Source of the DNA: Tyto alba
Lineage: Eukaryota; Chordata; Aves; Strigiformes; Tytonidae
Reading direction: 5' to 3'
Assembly: GCF_018691265.1 (NCBI RefSeq)
Contig: NW_024881316.1
Coordinates: 21,739,819 to 21,803,818 of the forward strand
Length of the DNA: 64,000 nucleotides
Shown here piece by piece: positions 1 to 11,310 of the stretch. Under the pieces are notes generated by a model, which made no database searches, had not been told where the DNA came from, and saw nothing but the letters and a program-made list of their open reading frames with translations. The translations under genes were made by a program, and so were the position numbers. How positions within the stretch are numbered: position 1 is the first letter of the stretch; each line of letters starts with the position of its first letter.

Positions 1-453
1 GGCAATAAAATGAAAACAATAACGATGATGGGGGGAAAACGAAAAGAAATATATAAACAGGCAATGTACAGCGTAATTGCTCACCACCCGCTAACCAATA
101 TCCAGCCAGTGACCCCGAGATACCAAGATCCCACAATCGCAATCCCAGAAGCGAGAGAGCTCCTTCCCAACCACCCCTCCTTTATATAGTGAGCATGACG
201 TTCCATGATATGGAATATTTCACTGGCCAGTTTGGGTCAGGTGCTGTGGCCGTGCTCCCTCCCTGCTCCCTGTGCCCTTGCGCACGGGCAGGACATGGGG
301 AGTCGGAGAGTCCTTGAAGTCTTGGCAGCAGCTGAAAACATCAGTGTGCTATCAGCATTCTTCTCATACCAAACCCAATGCTGAATCTAAAACACAGCAC
401 TCATCTAGTCCCTGAAAAGGAATATTAACTCTATTTCAGCCCAAACTAAGACA
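1..453 (-). mobile_element. Solo-LTR-like block, family B, cut by window edge
   Basis: This is the minus-strand LTR of an endogenous retrovirus, truncated by the window start. Its right end (TTTCAGCCCAAACTAAGACA, ending at 453) corresponds to the CCCAGCCAAAACCAGCACA end of the LTR at 62096-62684. The internal GATATGGAATA segment near 210 is also shared with that copy, which has GATATGGAATA near 62436. Read on the minus strand, a TATA-like CACTATATAAAGGAGG lies around 176-191. There is no retroviral coding sequence beside it. Family assignment rests on similarity between the two copies and on bird LTR ends as I know them. Confidence 0.7.
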
Positions 454-1078
454 TATATTTACTGTGTATACTTGTCTTGTTTGTCAAACTCCTTCAAGCT
501 GCCTAGTGATTGCTGTTGGTTTTGTATAATGTTTCTTACTAAAATATGCAGATTTGTACTTCCCTCGGTCTGTACCCCTGACTCATGTAGGAAAATAAAC
601 ATGGCAGGTAAGTCTGGCCATCTCACAAGTTCTGCTCTTGAAAGAAAGCTACATCTTAAGAACAATAACTTATGACAGACCATGAGTGGCAGCAGAATAA
701 AAGTAAAATCAGTACTTAATGAGAAAATTTAAGCATTCTATACTGTCTGAACAAGCCTTTGGATTTCTGTGGCCAATGTAAAAAAGACTGTAATAAGGAA
801 AGGGAAATAAATGTGTGCTATGAGATTCAGGTGGTGAAAAATGGGTATACTTCCTTTTGTTATGGAGTGTAGATTTATAATTTTTTTTTTCGCAATCCTT
901 TTTTTGAAATTATCCAGAAATATGTCACAGAAATATATAATCTCTATGGATTTAGAGGAGATAGTTGACTTGTTACCTGGTAGTAATTCATATTAGTTCT
1001 AAAGATGGTGCAATTCTCAACAAATTTCTGTGTTTCTGTAAATGCTGTTAATTGAAGTATATATCTGGATATTTGGTG

Positions 1079-1117
1079 AAAAAAAAAAAAAAAAAAAAAA
1101 AAAAGATTTTTTTTTTT
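1079..1117. repeat. A26-GA-T11 simple repeat
   Basis: A run of 26 A is followed by GA and a run of 11 T, so the two runs are complementary. Confidence 0.95.
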
Positions 1118-1820
1118 CAATACAGCCAAAACCACTGATTTGTTCTCCTGATTACAGAAGATACTGAGACCCAGAAGTATAAATCAGCTGACAAAAATAT
1201 ATAAATGTAAAATATGTTTCTTAACTACAGGAATGTCCACAACTTTGGAGGGTATTAGCTTTTTCTTTATAGGAATTACAGAAAGAGTTTAACAAGTGAC
1301 AGTTTCAATACTACCACAGAATCCCTCTGCAGCATATCTATCTATTAGAATCTAACTTATTCCAGAGTTTTAAAAATCAGTTTTCTTATTAAAGGATGTG
1401 TATAGAACTCAAGTTCTTAATTTTATTGGATGTGAAAAATAAGGACTCAGTAGAAATATTACATGTGGCACTTTCTCATTTTCCCCATGCTTGCATCTGT
1501 GAACCCTTCACTTGTTTACACCCTCTTCTACTGTCTTTATCATTTGAGTACTTCTTGGGTTTCTTCACATTAGGTGAGATTCTGAAGCATATTTCATCTT
1601 ATCTGAACATAGACTTCTAAAACTACACAAAATAATTCTTCCTTCAAAAAACCTGTAACCGCATATAAAAGAAACTTTATAGACCAGTGACCTAAGACAG
1701 ACATAGAAATCTGATCAAAGATGTTTGAAGCTGTTAGGTAAATCTTACCTGAGTCTTGATCTTTACCCACTTTAATTTGTAATGTGATATACTTCCAGGT
1801 ATATCGTAACTATGAAGTTA

Positions 1821-1887
1821 AATAACAGAAAACAAAACAAAAAAAAACAAAAAAAAACAAAAACAAAACAAAAAAAAAAAAAAAAAG
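1821..1887. repeat. A-rich tract with AAAAC-like units
   Basis: A-rich sequence with irregular CAAAA units, ending in a run of 18 or more A. Confidence 0.9.
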
Positions 1888-2439
1888 GAATCATTTTCAG
1901 TTTGTAAAATAATTAAAACATTCAAAACCAATGCATATATAAATTATAAATGTTTAATGTTCACTATCATAGGATAATTATTATTTCAATTTTTATCTAA
2001 ATTATTTTGATCCCAACTGCATAGGATTATTACTCTTCAATTTTATCTTTAATTTATGTTTGTCTTTAATCTGAATTCTCATCATTTCGCTGCATGGAAG
2101 TCCTCTGCATTCTTAGCTAAGAGACTTTAGTTTTTGGCACCTGCAGAGATTTTTTTTTTTCTTTAAGTTTTCATGGGTTCTATTTCCTCTTACATGTTTG
2201 ACATGGCATACGCATGCCTTAAAAAACTTCTTTGAGGATTTTCATTTTCCAAGGTAAAAGATTTCCATTTCCTACTGACATACATTCTTCTTGACTTCCA
2301 CAGAGATATGAAGAAATGTTTGCCTCATAGTTTCACTTTCTAAATTTTTGCAACAAAAATTAAACCAAAAATGATTGGCTGTAATTTCAGACAGCTGAAA
2401 CATTTTCTCTGATTTTGATTATCTGACTTGAATTATTAT

Positions 2440-3030
2440 TCTCATAATAGAAGCCAGTCACTGAGGGGAGCTGCTCTGGAGCTGGCCCAATCCACAGCAG
2501 AGCAGCAGATCTTGGCGCGTAGGGGGTTTTCCTGAAGCAAGGATTTCCAGGGGAGTGAAGAGACCTGCCAGGAGCTGGCAGCTCTCTTTTGAGACACTGG
2601 CCAGGCCTGGGCATTACCAGAACAACCGTGGCCAGCCCCACACATACAAAGAGCAGCCTTGGGGTGTGCCAGCCACCAGGAGCATTGCAAACAGAGGAGG
2701 CAAACAGCCTCAGTCAGAGCATGGCGTGGCATGACAGTTAACATGGAAGGGCATGCAGGAAGGGCATAGTCACCCTATCAGCTCAAGAGGCGAGTTCAGT
2801 TGGTGGTCATCACTCTCTCAGAAGGAGCTTAGCTATGGTATCCACCCAGAAGAAAGCCATGTCCTCTACGCTCTCCAGAATGGATGTGGCAACCCTGACA
2901 GAGCTCCAATGAAAACATTCAGCCATCCAGGCCTCAGGCGGCAGGGAGTGCCAGTGCCTTTCACAGGTAGTGAATGGCAGTAGTGAGAACAGCTGTGAGG
3001 TGTTATCAGGTGAACAATCTGCTCAGCAGA
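2440..3030. repeat. Unidentified GC-richer block upstream of a CR1
   Basis: About 590 bp of much higher GC than its surroundings lies directly before the recognisable CR1 sequence. It contains overlapping short open frames on both strands (for example 2387-2641 and 2442-2744 on the minus strand, 2753-2983 on the plus strand), but none shows a motif I recognise. It may be a divergent 5' part of the CR1, a separate repeat inserted next to it, or an LTR fragment. I do not recognise it. Confidence 0.4.
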
Positions 3031-3034
3031 TTGA

Positions 3035-4113
3035 TGGTTGGACTGTTTGATGGATGAGGAATTGGTTAGATGGTCTCATCCAGAGGGTAGTGGTCAATGG
3101 ATCAATGTCCAGATGGAGAGCAGTGACAAGTGGTGTCCCTCAGGGGTCCATACTGGGAGCAGTACTGTTTAATATCTTCATCAATGACAGACAGTGGGAT
3201 TGAGTGCACCATCAACAAGTTTGCCAATGACACCAAGCTGAGTGGTGCAGTTGACATGCCTGAGAGAAAGGATAACATCCAGAGGGACTAAGACAAGCTC
3301 AAGAAATGGGCATGTGTGAACCTCATAAGATTCAACAAGGCCAAGTGCAAGGTCCTGCACCTGGGTTGGGACAATCCTCAGTACCAATACAGGCTGGGGG
3401 ATAAAGGTATTGAGAGCAGCTCTGTGGAGAAGGACTTAAGAGTACTGGTGGATGAAAAGTTGGACATTACCCGGAAATGTGAATTTTCAGCCCAGAAGCC
3501 CAACCACATCCTGGGATCCATCAAAAGAGTGGCCAGCAGGTCAAGGAAGATGATTCTCCCCTTCTAATCTGCTCTCATGAGATCCCAGATGGAGTACTGC
3601 ATCCAGCTCTGGAGTCCACAGCACAGGAAAGACAGGGACATGTTGGAGGGGTTCCAGAGGAAGACCACACAAATTATCAGATGGATGGAACACCTCTGCT
3701 ATAAGGAAAGACTGAGAGTTGTGCTTATTCATCCTGAAGAAGACAAGGCTCTGGGGAGACCTTATAGCAGCTTTCCAATACTTAAAGGGGGCTTATAAGA
3801 ACGATGGGGACAAACATTTTAGCAGAGCCTGTTGTGATAGGACAAGGGGTAATAGTTTTGAATGGAAAAAAAGGTAGATTTAGACTAAATATAAGGAAGA
3901 AATTTTTTATTATGAGGGTGATGAAAAACTGGCAGAGGTTGTTCAGAGAGGTGGTAGATGCCCCATCTCTGGGAACATTCAGGGTCAGGTTGGATGGGGC
4001 TCTGAGCAACCTGATCTAGTTGAAGATGTCACTCACCCCTGCTCATGGCAGGGGGGTTGGACTAGATGAACTCTAAAGGTTCTTTCCAACCCAAACCATT
4101 CTATTATTCTATG
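3035..4113 (+). mobile_element. CR1 LINE, 5'-truncated, with intact 3' tail
   Basis: This is the 3' part of a CR1 non-LTR retrotransposon in the same orientation as EYS. The reverse transcriptase segment reads [10 protein letters not shown] near 3130-3160. The usual FADD catalytic box is degraded to FAND in FANDTKLSGAVD near 3220. The C-terminal region (3316-3798) follows in shifted frames, with [13 protein letters not shown] and [14 protein letters not shown] visible. The end carries the CR1 hairpin CCCTGCTCATGGCAGGGG and GTTGGACTAGATGA, and terminates in ATTCTATTATTCTATG at 4113. Frameshifts and the altered FADD box mean it is inactive. This is the only large copy here in + orientation with the octamer tail preserved. 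Confidence 0.95.
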
Positions 4114-6533
4114 TATTTTCATTTCTAAGTAATGTACTCATCCTGCATCTAACCTAACAGTTGTTCCGCTATCAGCTCACACTTTCTGTGGAAAATTGTT
4201 AATACAGTATTTTTGAGGTGTTTACAGAGATTTTGTTACAGCAGTATTTGAGCATTTCACATTCTTTAGAACATTTATCTTTGGACTTTCTGGAAAGATA
4301 GGGTGGTATTAATGGAGAACCGTGCATTTGTTTGTTTTCCAGTTACCCATACCTGAGATCTCCATGGACTGTTTCACATCTCTCTTGTCCCTTCATGCAT
4401 TCAGAGAGGGAAAAGGGAGGGTCAGGATGCAGTGGTATGAGTTCAGTCTGACCCTGACACTGAGCTGGGACAGCTCTAGGAACTTGGGATGATTTTCGTG
4501 TGTTTTCTATAAGTCATTTTACTTGCTTTTTTTTAATTGGATCGGAGTAACACATCATACTTGTATTCCCATTCCCCTTTCTACCCCTAAAATGGGGCTT
4601 TACCTGACTTGCAAGGTTTCACTCTTGTAGTGATCACTAGGTTTTCATCCAAGGTTAGATTTCTGCTAAAAAAAAAAAAAAAATCCACAGACACAGAAAT
4701 TAGTGGAGGACTGCATAACCTGTAGAACTCTGATACTGTATTTGACATTAGTTACATCTTTGTTTTACATTTCTACTTAGTCTTCCTCAGGCTCTTTTCC
4801 CCTTTCTATTGCACCAATTTCTTTCCCTTATTTTTGGACTTTCTTTTTTGTTCTACGTCTCTCTGGTAATTAGATTCTTTTTCTAAAAATACAAATGCTT
4901 GATATGATTGTCCATATCAGTATCCTTGCTTAGTTTTACATGAATGTAAAATACATTATATACATTTTTAAAATAAAATTCTCTCCAGTGTTTTGTGAAT
5001 GAATACTATGTGCATATACAGATTATCCACAATTTTATAATTTATTATTTCTGTATGCAGACACCAAGCTCTTCTGTCAGATAAACATAATATCCTTCAT
5101 GAGTTTATATTCTCCCTCTCTTCTTCCTTCATCCCTGCTTTTTGATCCTTGCTCTGTCTTTCGTATTCCCTTCTAACGACTTCAAAAGAGAAGCTGCCAA
5201 TGACAGTTGTTCTCCTTTTAATAGTAATACAACTCCTGCTTCTGCTGCTGCTTTTTTGAAGCTGTGTTACCATCAAACAACAGAGAAATGAACTGTCAGG
5301 AGAAAGTCATCCTGAGGCTAGTGTACTTACTACGTACAGGAACTACAGAATTATAAACAAGGGTTAATATTCCTGACATTTTCGTATTCTGTTAATATTC
5401 TGATGTTAGCAATAGGTTGCAGTAAGTTTCACACATTCATAAAGTCCTCTGTCAAAAGCATTTTTAAAAATAGGAAGAAAATCACAGTGAGCTGCTTGTG
5501 TCAGGTGTATTTTACTAGAAAATAATTACATATTTTGGGTTTGGGTTTTTGTTGGTTGGTTGGTTGGGATTTTTTTAAATTAATCTACTTTCGGATCAAT
5601 CATTTTACAAACACACCTGATTTTACCAGGTGGTGATGAGGTTACATCTACTTGTCTGGCAGATAATTAGTAAACATTTAATTACAGTGAGAAATCTCAG
5701 ACAAGATTCTTTTGATATACAAATGGATTTGAATCAGAAAGTGTGCATAAGAAGAATATTGAAGTCAGAATCTTAAGGGAAAATGTGAAAGGATTAGAAC
5801 TTGTATCTATCTTCACCTAATACACCAGCCAGTGAGGATCAAAAAAGACCTGTGCCTTCATCACTTGTTCATATTCATGCCATTTAAAATAAAGAGAAGT
5901 AAACACTTAAAAGTACTGATGCATTGTTGTAATATCTTTTAGTAGTTAATGTAAATACATATATAAATATATATACAGGAAAAATAAAATAAGTATATAC
6001 AGAAACCAAGCCTACTTGTAGGCTAACTAATAGGCAGAATATGAGAATCAGTAATTGTGCTGGGCATGTCACTTTACTAAATCACACCATACTGTTGCTG
6101 AAAAGTATTTATTAGCAAGGATTTTATCAATGGTTGGTAGAGAGTAACAAATCCAAAGGACTAACTGTTGTTTATAGAGGCTGCCAAAAAATAGATTGTC
6201 TGTTAAAAACATGGGGAAAGAGATAGGATATAAGTGATTAATAGAATAGTACTACATATGTCAGAGGCAAAGAAATTAATCCAAGAATAACTTGTTTTCA
6301 CATCATTTTTAATAGATTATAAACTATCATCTGTTTTAATACAAAGACAAATGTACTTACTTTCTTAATAATGATGTTTTTCTTAATTATTTTTAGTGTC
6401 TATTTAAGAAACATACAAATGATAACAGTCAATGGACTAAAAATATCTGTACTTTTTCAGTTACCTCTAAATTATTGGTGGAATGTGAGAAGATTTCTCT
6501 TGAAATATGTCAGGAGAAAAAGTTTGAAAATTT

Positions 6534-7549
6534 TGATGGTTTGATCCCAGAGGGTAACTGAACACCACGCATCTGCTCACTTCCCCCCATCCCCCTCAGG
6601 AATAGGAAGGAGGAAATAAAAGAAAAGGCTCGGGAATTGAGATAAGGACAGGGAGGGCTGAATCATCCATTATGGTCATGGCAAAAGAGAGACTTGATTG
6701 GGGAAGAAAAAGAACAACAATTTATTTCAGACACTAACAACAACAATGCTTAACAGAGTAGGACAGTGAGAAGCATTAACACATTTTAAAAACACCTTCC
6801 CCCCACTCCTCCCTTTCTTCTCAGGCTCAGCTTTGCTCCCAATTTCTCTACCTCCTACCCCGCAGTGGCACGGGGGGCACAGAATAGAGGGGTGTGGTCA
6901 GTCTGCCAGTTCTTCCTCCTCAGGGGGAGAACTCCCTGCATTCTTTCTAGGTTCTAGCATGATGCCCCTCTCATGGGAGAGAGTCCTCCACAAACTTTCT
7001 CTGACATGAGTCCTTCCCACAGGCTGGAGCACTTCCCCAGCTGTTTCAGAGTGGGTCACTCCTGTGTGTTGCAGTCCTCCCAGTGCCAAATTACAAGAGT
7101 GGGGACTTCCCACAGAGTCCCAGTCTTCTTCAGGTACAACCACCTGCTTCAGCATGGGATCTTCCACGGGATGCAGGTGGTTCTCTGGTCCACTGGTGAC
7201 CTCCATGGGCTTCAGGGGGACCAGCCCCTGCCCTCTAACCACAGGCTGCAAGGGGGTCTCTTCACCGTCACATCCCCACCTTCCTCCTGCTCCTTTCCTC
7301 CACTGATCTTGGTGTTTGCATAGGTGTCCTCCTCCCAACTCCTCTTCACAACTCCAACTCCTCTCAGATTCCCCTTCTTAAATATGTTACCACAGAGGCT
7401 CAGCCACTGTCACTAATTGGCTCAGCCTTGGCACAACAGTGGGTTTGACATGGAGCCAGGGGGACTTCAGGAATCTTCTTCAGGAAGCCACTGCTGTAAA
7501 GCCCTCCCCTGCTACCAGAAACCACTGCCACAAACACAAGCCCAGCACA
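6534..7549 (-). mobile_element. Solo LTR, family A, long form (about 1.0 kb)
   Basis: Minus-strand LTR with TGTGCTGGGCTTGTG at its 5' end (right edge, 7549) and GGGATCAAACCATCA at its 3' end (left edge). On the minus strand it has a CCAAT motif (7416-7420), a TATA-like ATATTTAA (7378-7385) and an AATAAA at 6721-6726, so a U3-R-U5 order can be seen. A 146-codon open frame (7338 to 6898, minus) lies between the TATA box and the AATAAA and is discussed in the findings. It aligns with copies at 18483, 28021, 33690 and 59891. I see no flanking target duplication and no retroviral genes. It is the longest copy of the family in the window. Confidence 0.85.
6898..7338 (-). other. 146-codon open frame inside a family A LTR
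   Basis: The frame begins with Met 41-ish bases downstream of the LTR TATA-like box (7378-7385) and runs to a stop at 6898. The product is acidic toward its C-terminus (PPEEEELAD) and has no transmembrane segment, signal peptide or known domain. A core of the form ALGGLQH..VTH...........PVGRTHV....WRT is also readable in the LTR copy at 59891-60578 (minus frame near 59954-60181) and in degraded form in the copy at 33690. It may be chance openness inherited by descent, since LTRs are repetitive and this one is fairly GC-rich. I do not assign a function. Confidence 0.3.
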
Positions 7550-10239
7550 GTGATTACGTTTGTGCCAATAATGATTAGTCATCATTTGAGAAATATTTTT
7601 GTGTTGAATACAGTACTCATTCTTACAATTTTTTATTCTATTCCTTCTTGATTTTACTTGTTTGCATAATCTAATTTCATCAACATATCAAAGCAAATTG
7701 TGATATTTAGCCACAAAGCAAAATAAAATGCAGGTGATCATAAAAAACTGATACAGTTATACATTTCTACTTCATCATTTTCACTTTTAACAGAGTCAGC
7801 ATAATGCTGTTCACAATTCTTTCAAGGGCAGATTGTTTAACTTATACTACATATGGTAGACTATAACTTCTGACAATTGGATTTCAGATATCACAGCCCA
7901 TGTTTATAGCTTTCCTTAAGGATGCCAGCTCCTTTTTCATAAATTGTGCTCATAAATTATTTTCCTGTGCTCTCAGAAGCTCTAATCCCCAGATCTACCC
8001 ATATTCTACTTACCCTCCTAAAATCAAAAATGGGCATTTCAGGCAATTCAGTCATAGTCTATTTGACTATTATTTCAGCTGTCATTCTCAAGCAGAGCAT
8101 TTCACAGTATCCTTTCTCTGTGTCAAAGTGGTTTTGCCTAATAAAACTTAATCCCTTATTTTAATGGGAATTTAAATCTGTCTGTTCTAGATAGGCAACC
8201 TTTTGAACCCAGTGACCACTTGTTTGCCATCATACTAATGTACAAAAATAGCCTTCTTGCTTGCAGTTTCTTGTGAAAGAATGATTGTTGAGATCTGGTT
8301 TCTTTGACCTGATCCCCTCACGTAATCTCTAAAAAGGTCAAGATAAGTAATCTCTAATTTCATATGAGATTTTTTACTCAGATGGTTCCTCATCTCTATC
8401 TGTTCCTGGAATCTGTGTGTTTTGATTAAGACTCAGGCTTTTCCTATGAAGGCAACTTCTCACCATATATGCTGGGTAGCAGATATTCTTTTACACTGCC
8501 AAAACAAAATTCTCCTCATGTTCACTGTAGAAAGATGTAAAGGACTGTCCTTTCAAACGATCTCATACCTCCTAGCAGACAATATGAAGACTGCTATTGG
8601 TCACCTGGAAGTGTGACTTACAAGTACTCCCTAGACTGAAGTTTAAGCAGTAACACTCGCTGAAGTTTCAAGGAGTAATGCTACCTTTGGGAGACCTGTC
8701 TCAAATTTTTTACTTTACTAGGACTAATGAGGACATTTTTCCAAGTTTTCACTCATGGGCAATATGAATGGACAGACAGAGTCACTGGGAGACGAAACGT
8801 AAACTATTCATCTATAGCCTCACTTCTTCAAAACATGTTGTCAGCACATACATTCACAACCCTTGCCCACTTCATTCTCTCTGAATTCAGTGTAACTTAC
8901 TGATTTACATATTGATAGAAATTAGAAATGCCTGGAACAACATGTTCAGGGAAGGGAGAAGAAGATAGGGAAACAAATGATGCACTATGTGCACATATCA
9001 GTTATGCTAGGGTTAAAAAACAGAGACTTTTTTTAACAGGGATAATGCTATATATTTTGAAAGAGAATTATCAAACTATTTTAGAAGGAAATTGTAAAAG
9101 CCAGAGGCATAAAATCCAGTCAAATTAAAGTAGTTTTGGAGTTAATTAGGTATTCAGAATATAAAATATGTCTAAGCATAAAAGACTTTCAGTAGGTCAT
9201 CAGGATTTGTAACAGACTGAAGAAATGCTGTGTTGACTAGAAAGCTGCTCTCAAGGATGGAATTTACATTGTGAACTGTTTCTGTTATGAACTGTAAAAA
9301 ATCAAATGATCAGGAAATTGCAAGCATTTGTTGCTTCTATCTGTTAAAATATATTATCTTTTCCCCTCTGTTTTGTCCTGCAAATTAAAGTTGATTATTT
9401 TCTCTTTACAAATTAGTAGGTTTTCCAATAGGGAGCTGTACTTCCACATTCTTTTTATGCTTCTGGATAAAAAAGTTAAAGGATATTCTAACTGTGGCCA
9501 CCCCCAGCAGCTCCAGCCCTGAGAGTCCCCCCTACCCAGCTGCTTGAACCTAGCCCAGAGACTCAGGGGTCTTCGTCCCAGGCTGATGGACATGGCTGCT
9601 GCTTTCCCATGTGCAGGTTAAACCATGCAAAGTTAAGTGTGTATCCCAGAGACACACAGACATGTGCACACATGCAGACACACACAGAACATGACACAGT
9701 TGGCTACACAGGCTGCTGCAGGCATGGTTCTGCCTTCAACAACATCTGCCTGGAGAACTCACATAGAACGTGACTGTATAAAGCCAAGTCCTCTCCTCCT
9801 CTCTGTCTGGTAGAGATAGCAGTTCACTAGTGAAGGCACACACATGACACTTGCTAGATTGATAAGTGCATGCACATCCATGGATCCCCCAAGTAGCAAC
9901 ACAGCCCCATGTGCCCATTTGATATCCCTGCCCTAATCCCAGGCCTTCTTACCCACCCCACGGGTCTCCTACTTGCCTGCTTATGGACACATGTACTCAC
10001 ACACCTGTCCCCAGGCACTCCACATTTGGGAGTACCCCAAATACCATCATGGACCCTCTACCTATCTGATATCCATGCCTGGACCTGAAGTCTCCTGCTC
10101 ACAGGTAATACATCTTGAAGTTTGTTAGCAAATACACTCACCTACACCCAGAAGCTGGCATGAGGTATACAAGCTGGGACCTGTCGTCCTACTCCAGGCA
10201 CTGGCACCAAGTCCCTTGTTCGCTTCAATCACACCAGTC

Positions 10240-10680
10240 ACTCTTAGTGACTGGAAGTCAAGACCCTCACCCACACCAACCGCTGGTACTGAGACCTGCA
10301 TTTGGTTGCAGTTGCTGGAACCACAGGCCCAGGGATGTCTACACCCTTGGTCTGACTCCAGTTGCTGGCCCCAGATCCACTCATGCCTCTCTCATCAATT
10401 ACTGGCACATAGTCCTTGCAGCTCCCCTCACACACCCACACAAAAACACACTTAAAGTTGTTTTTTGGGACACACAACATTAGTACCCCAGTGGTTGGTG
10501 GCTGAGACCCCCCAACTGCTCAGTCCCTGGCACTGAGTCTCCCACTGGTTCCACTAGCTGACACCACAGGCCAGTGTGCCTATAGCCTTGGTCTGACTCC
10601 AGTAGCTGACACCAAACCCACTCATGCTGGTCCTCCCAGAAGCTGGCACTCAGTTCTTGCAACACTCTAACCTGTTGGAT
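10240..10680. repeat. Tandem duplication, period about 243 bp
   Basis: The segment CTTGGTCTGACTCCAG is followed by T/AGCTG.C.CCA.A.CCACTCATGC at 10348-10390 and again at 10588-10630. CCACAGG occurs at 10321 and 10564, giving a period of 243 bp. A more diverged partial unit (ACTCCAGGCACTGGCACCAAGTC) precedes them near 10190. The copies differ at many positions, so the duplication is old. Confidence 0.7.
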
Positions 10681-11039
10681 AGAGATAGAGAATACACAGA
10701 GAGATAGATAAGAAAGGATTTAATAAGAACATAGGATAGACTGAGGCAGACAGGCATGCTGACCAACCCCATTTTGTATATGACCCTCCCCTTTTATCCT
10801 TCTTCACATCTGTTCCTTCTTTGTTCCTCCCCAGTTCCCTGTTTGTACACATCGCTTCATTGATTTGCACAGTTCCACCAACACAAACCTCCCCCAGTAT
10901 CCTGGACCTCCAGCTGAAAAGTCCAAGTCGACACTCTTTGAAGTGATGCCTGAAGTTTCTTAATAGCCCATCCATTAGTGTTCCTGAAAAGACTGGTTAC
11001 TTGTCGCTGTCACTGTTTATTTGTCATGTCTATGTTTTG

Positions 11040-11310
11040 CTTATTGCCGTCCCCTTTTCTTTATCGTCCCATTTTGACAGTGTCTTCAATCAGATAATCT
11101 CACTGAAATAAGCATTCCCACAATTCATATTCTTACAACTTAGTGTAATGGACCAGGTTTGGTTTCTGTTACTATCTCCATTTGTTTTTCAGGTTTGTGC
11201 CTCTTCATGTTTTGGTTTCCCCCTTTTCTTTTTCATCCTATTTGACAAGGTTGTTAATCGGATAACCTTAACGAAGCAAATGCTCTCTCCTACCGCATAC
11301 CCTCATAAAA
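11040..11310. repeat. Diverged direct repeat, period about 168 bp
   Basis: CCCCTTTTCTTTATCGTCCC at 11051 recurs as CCCCTTTTCTTTTTCATCC at 11220. Each copy continues through TTTGACA and a CAGATAATCT / CGGATAACCT segment (11091 and 11259). Both copies lie toward the right end of the LTR-like block at 9493-11350. Confidence 0.6.
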
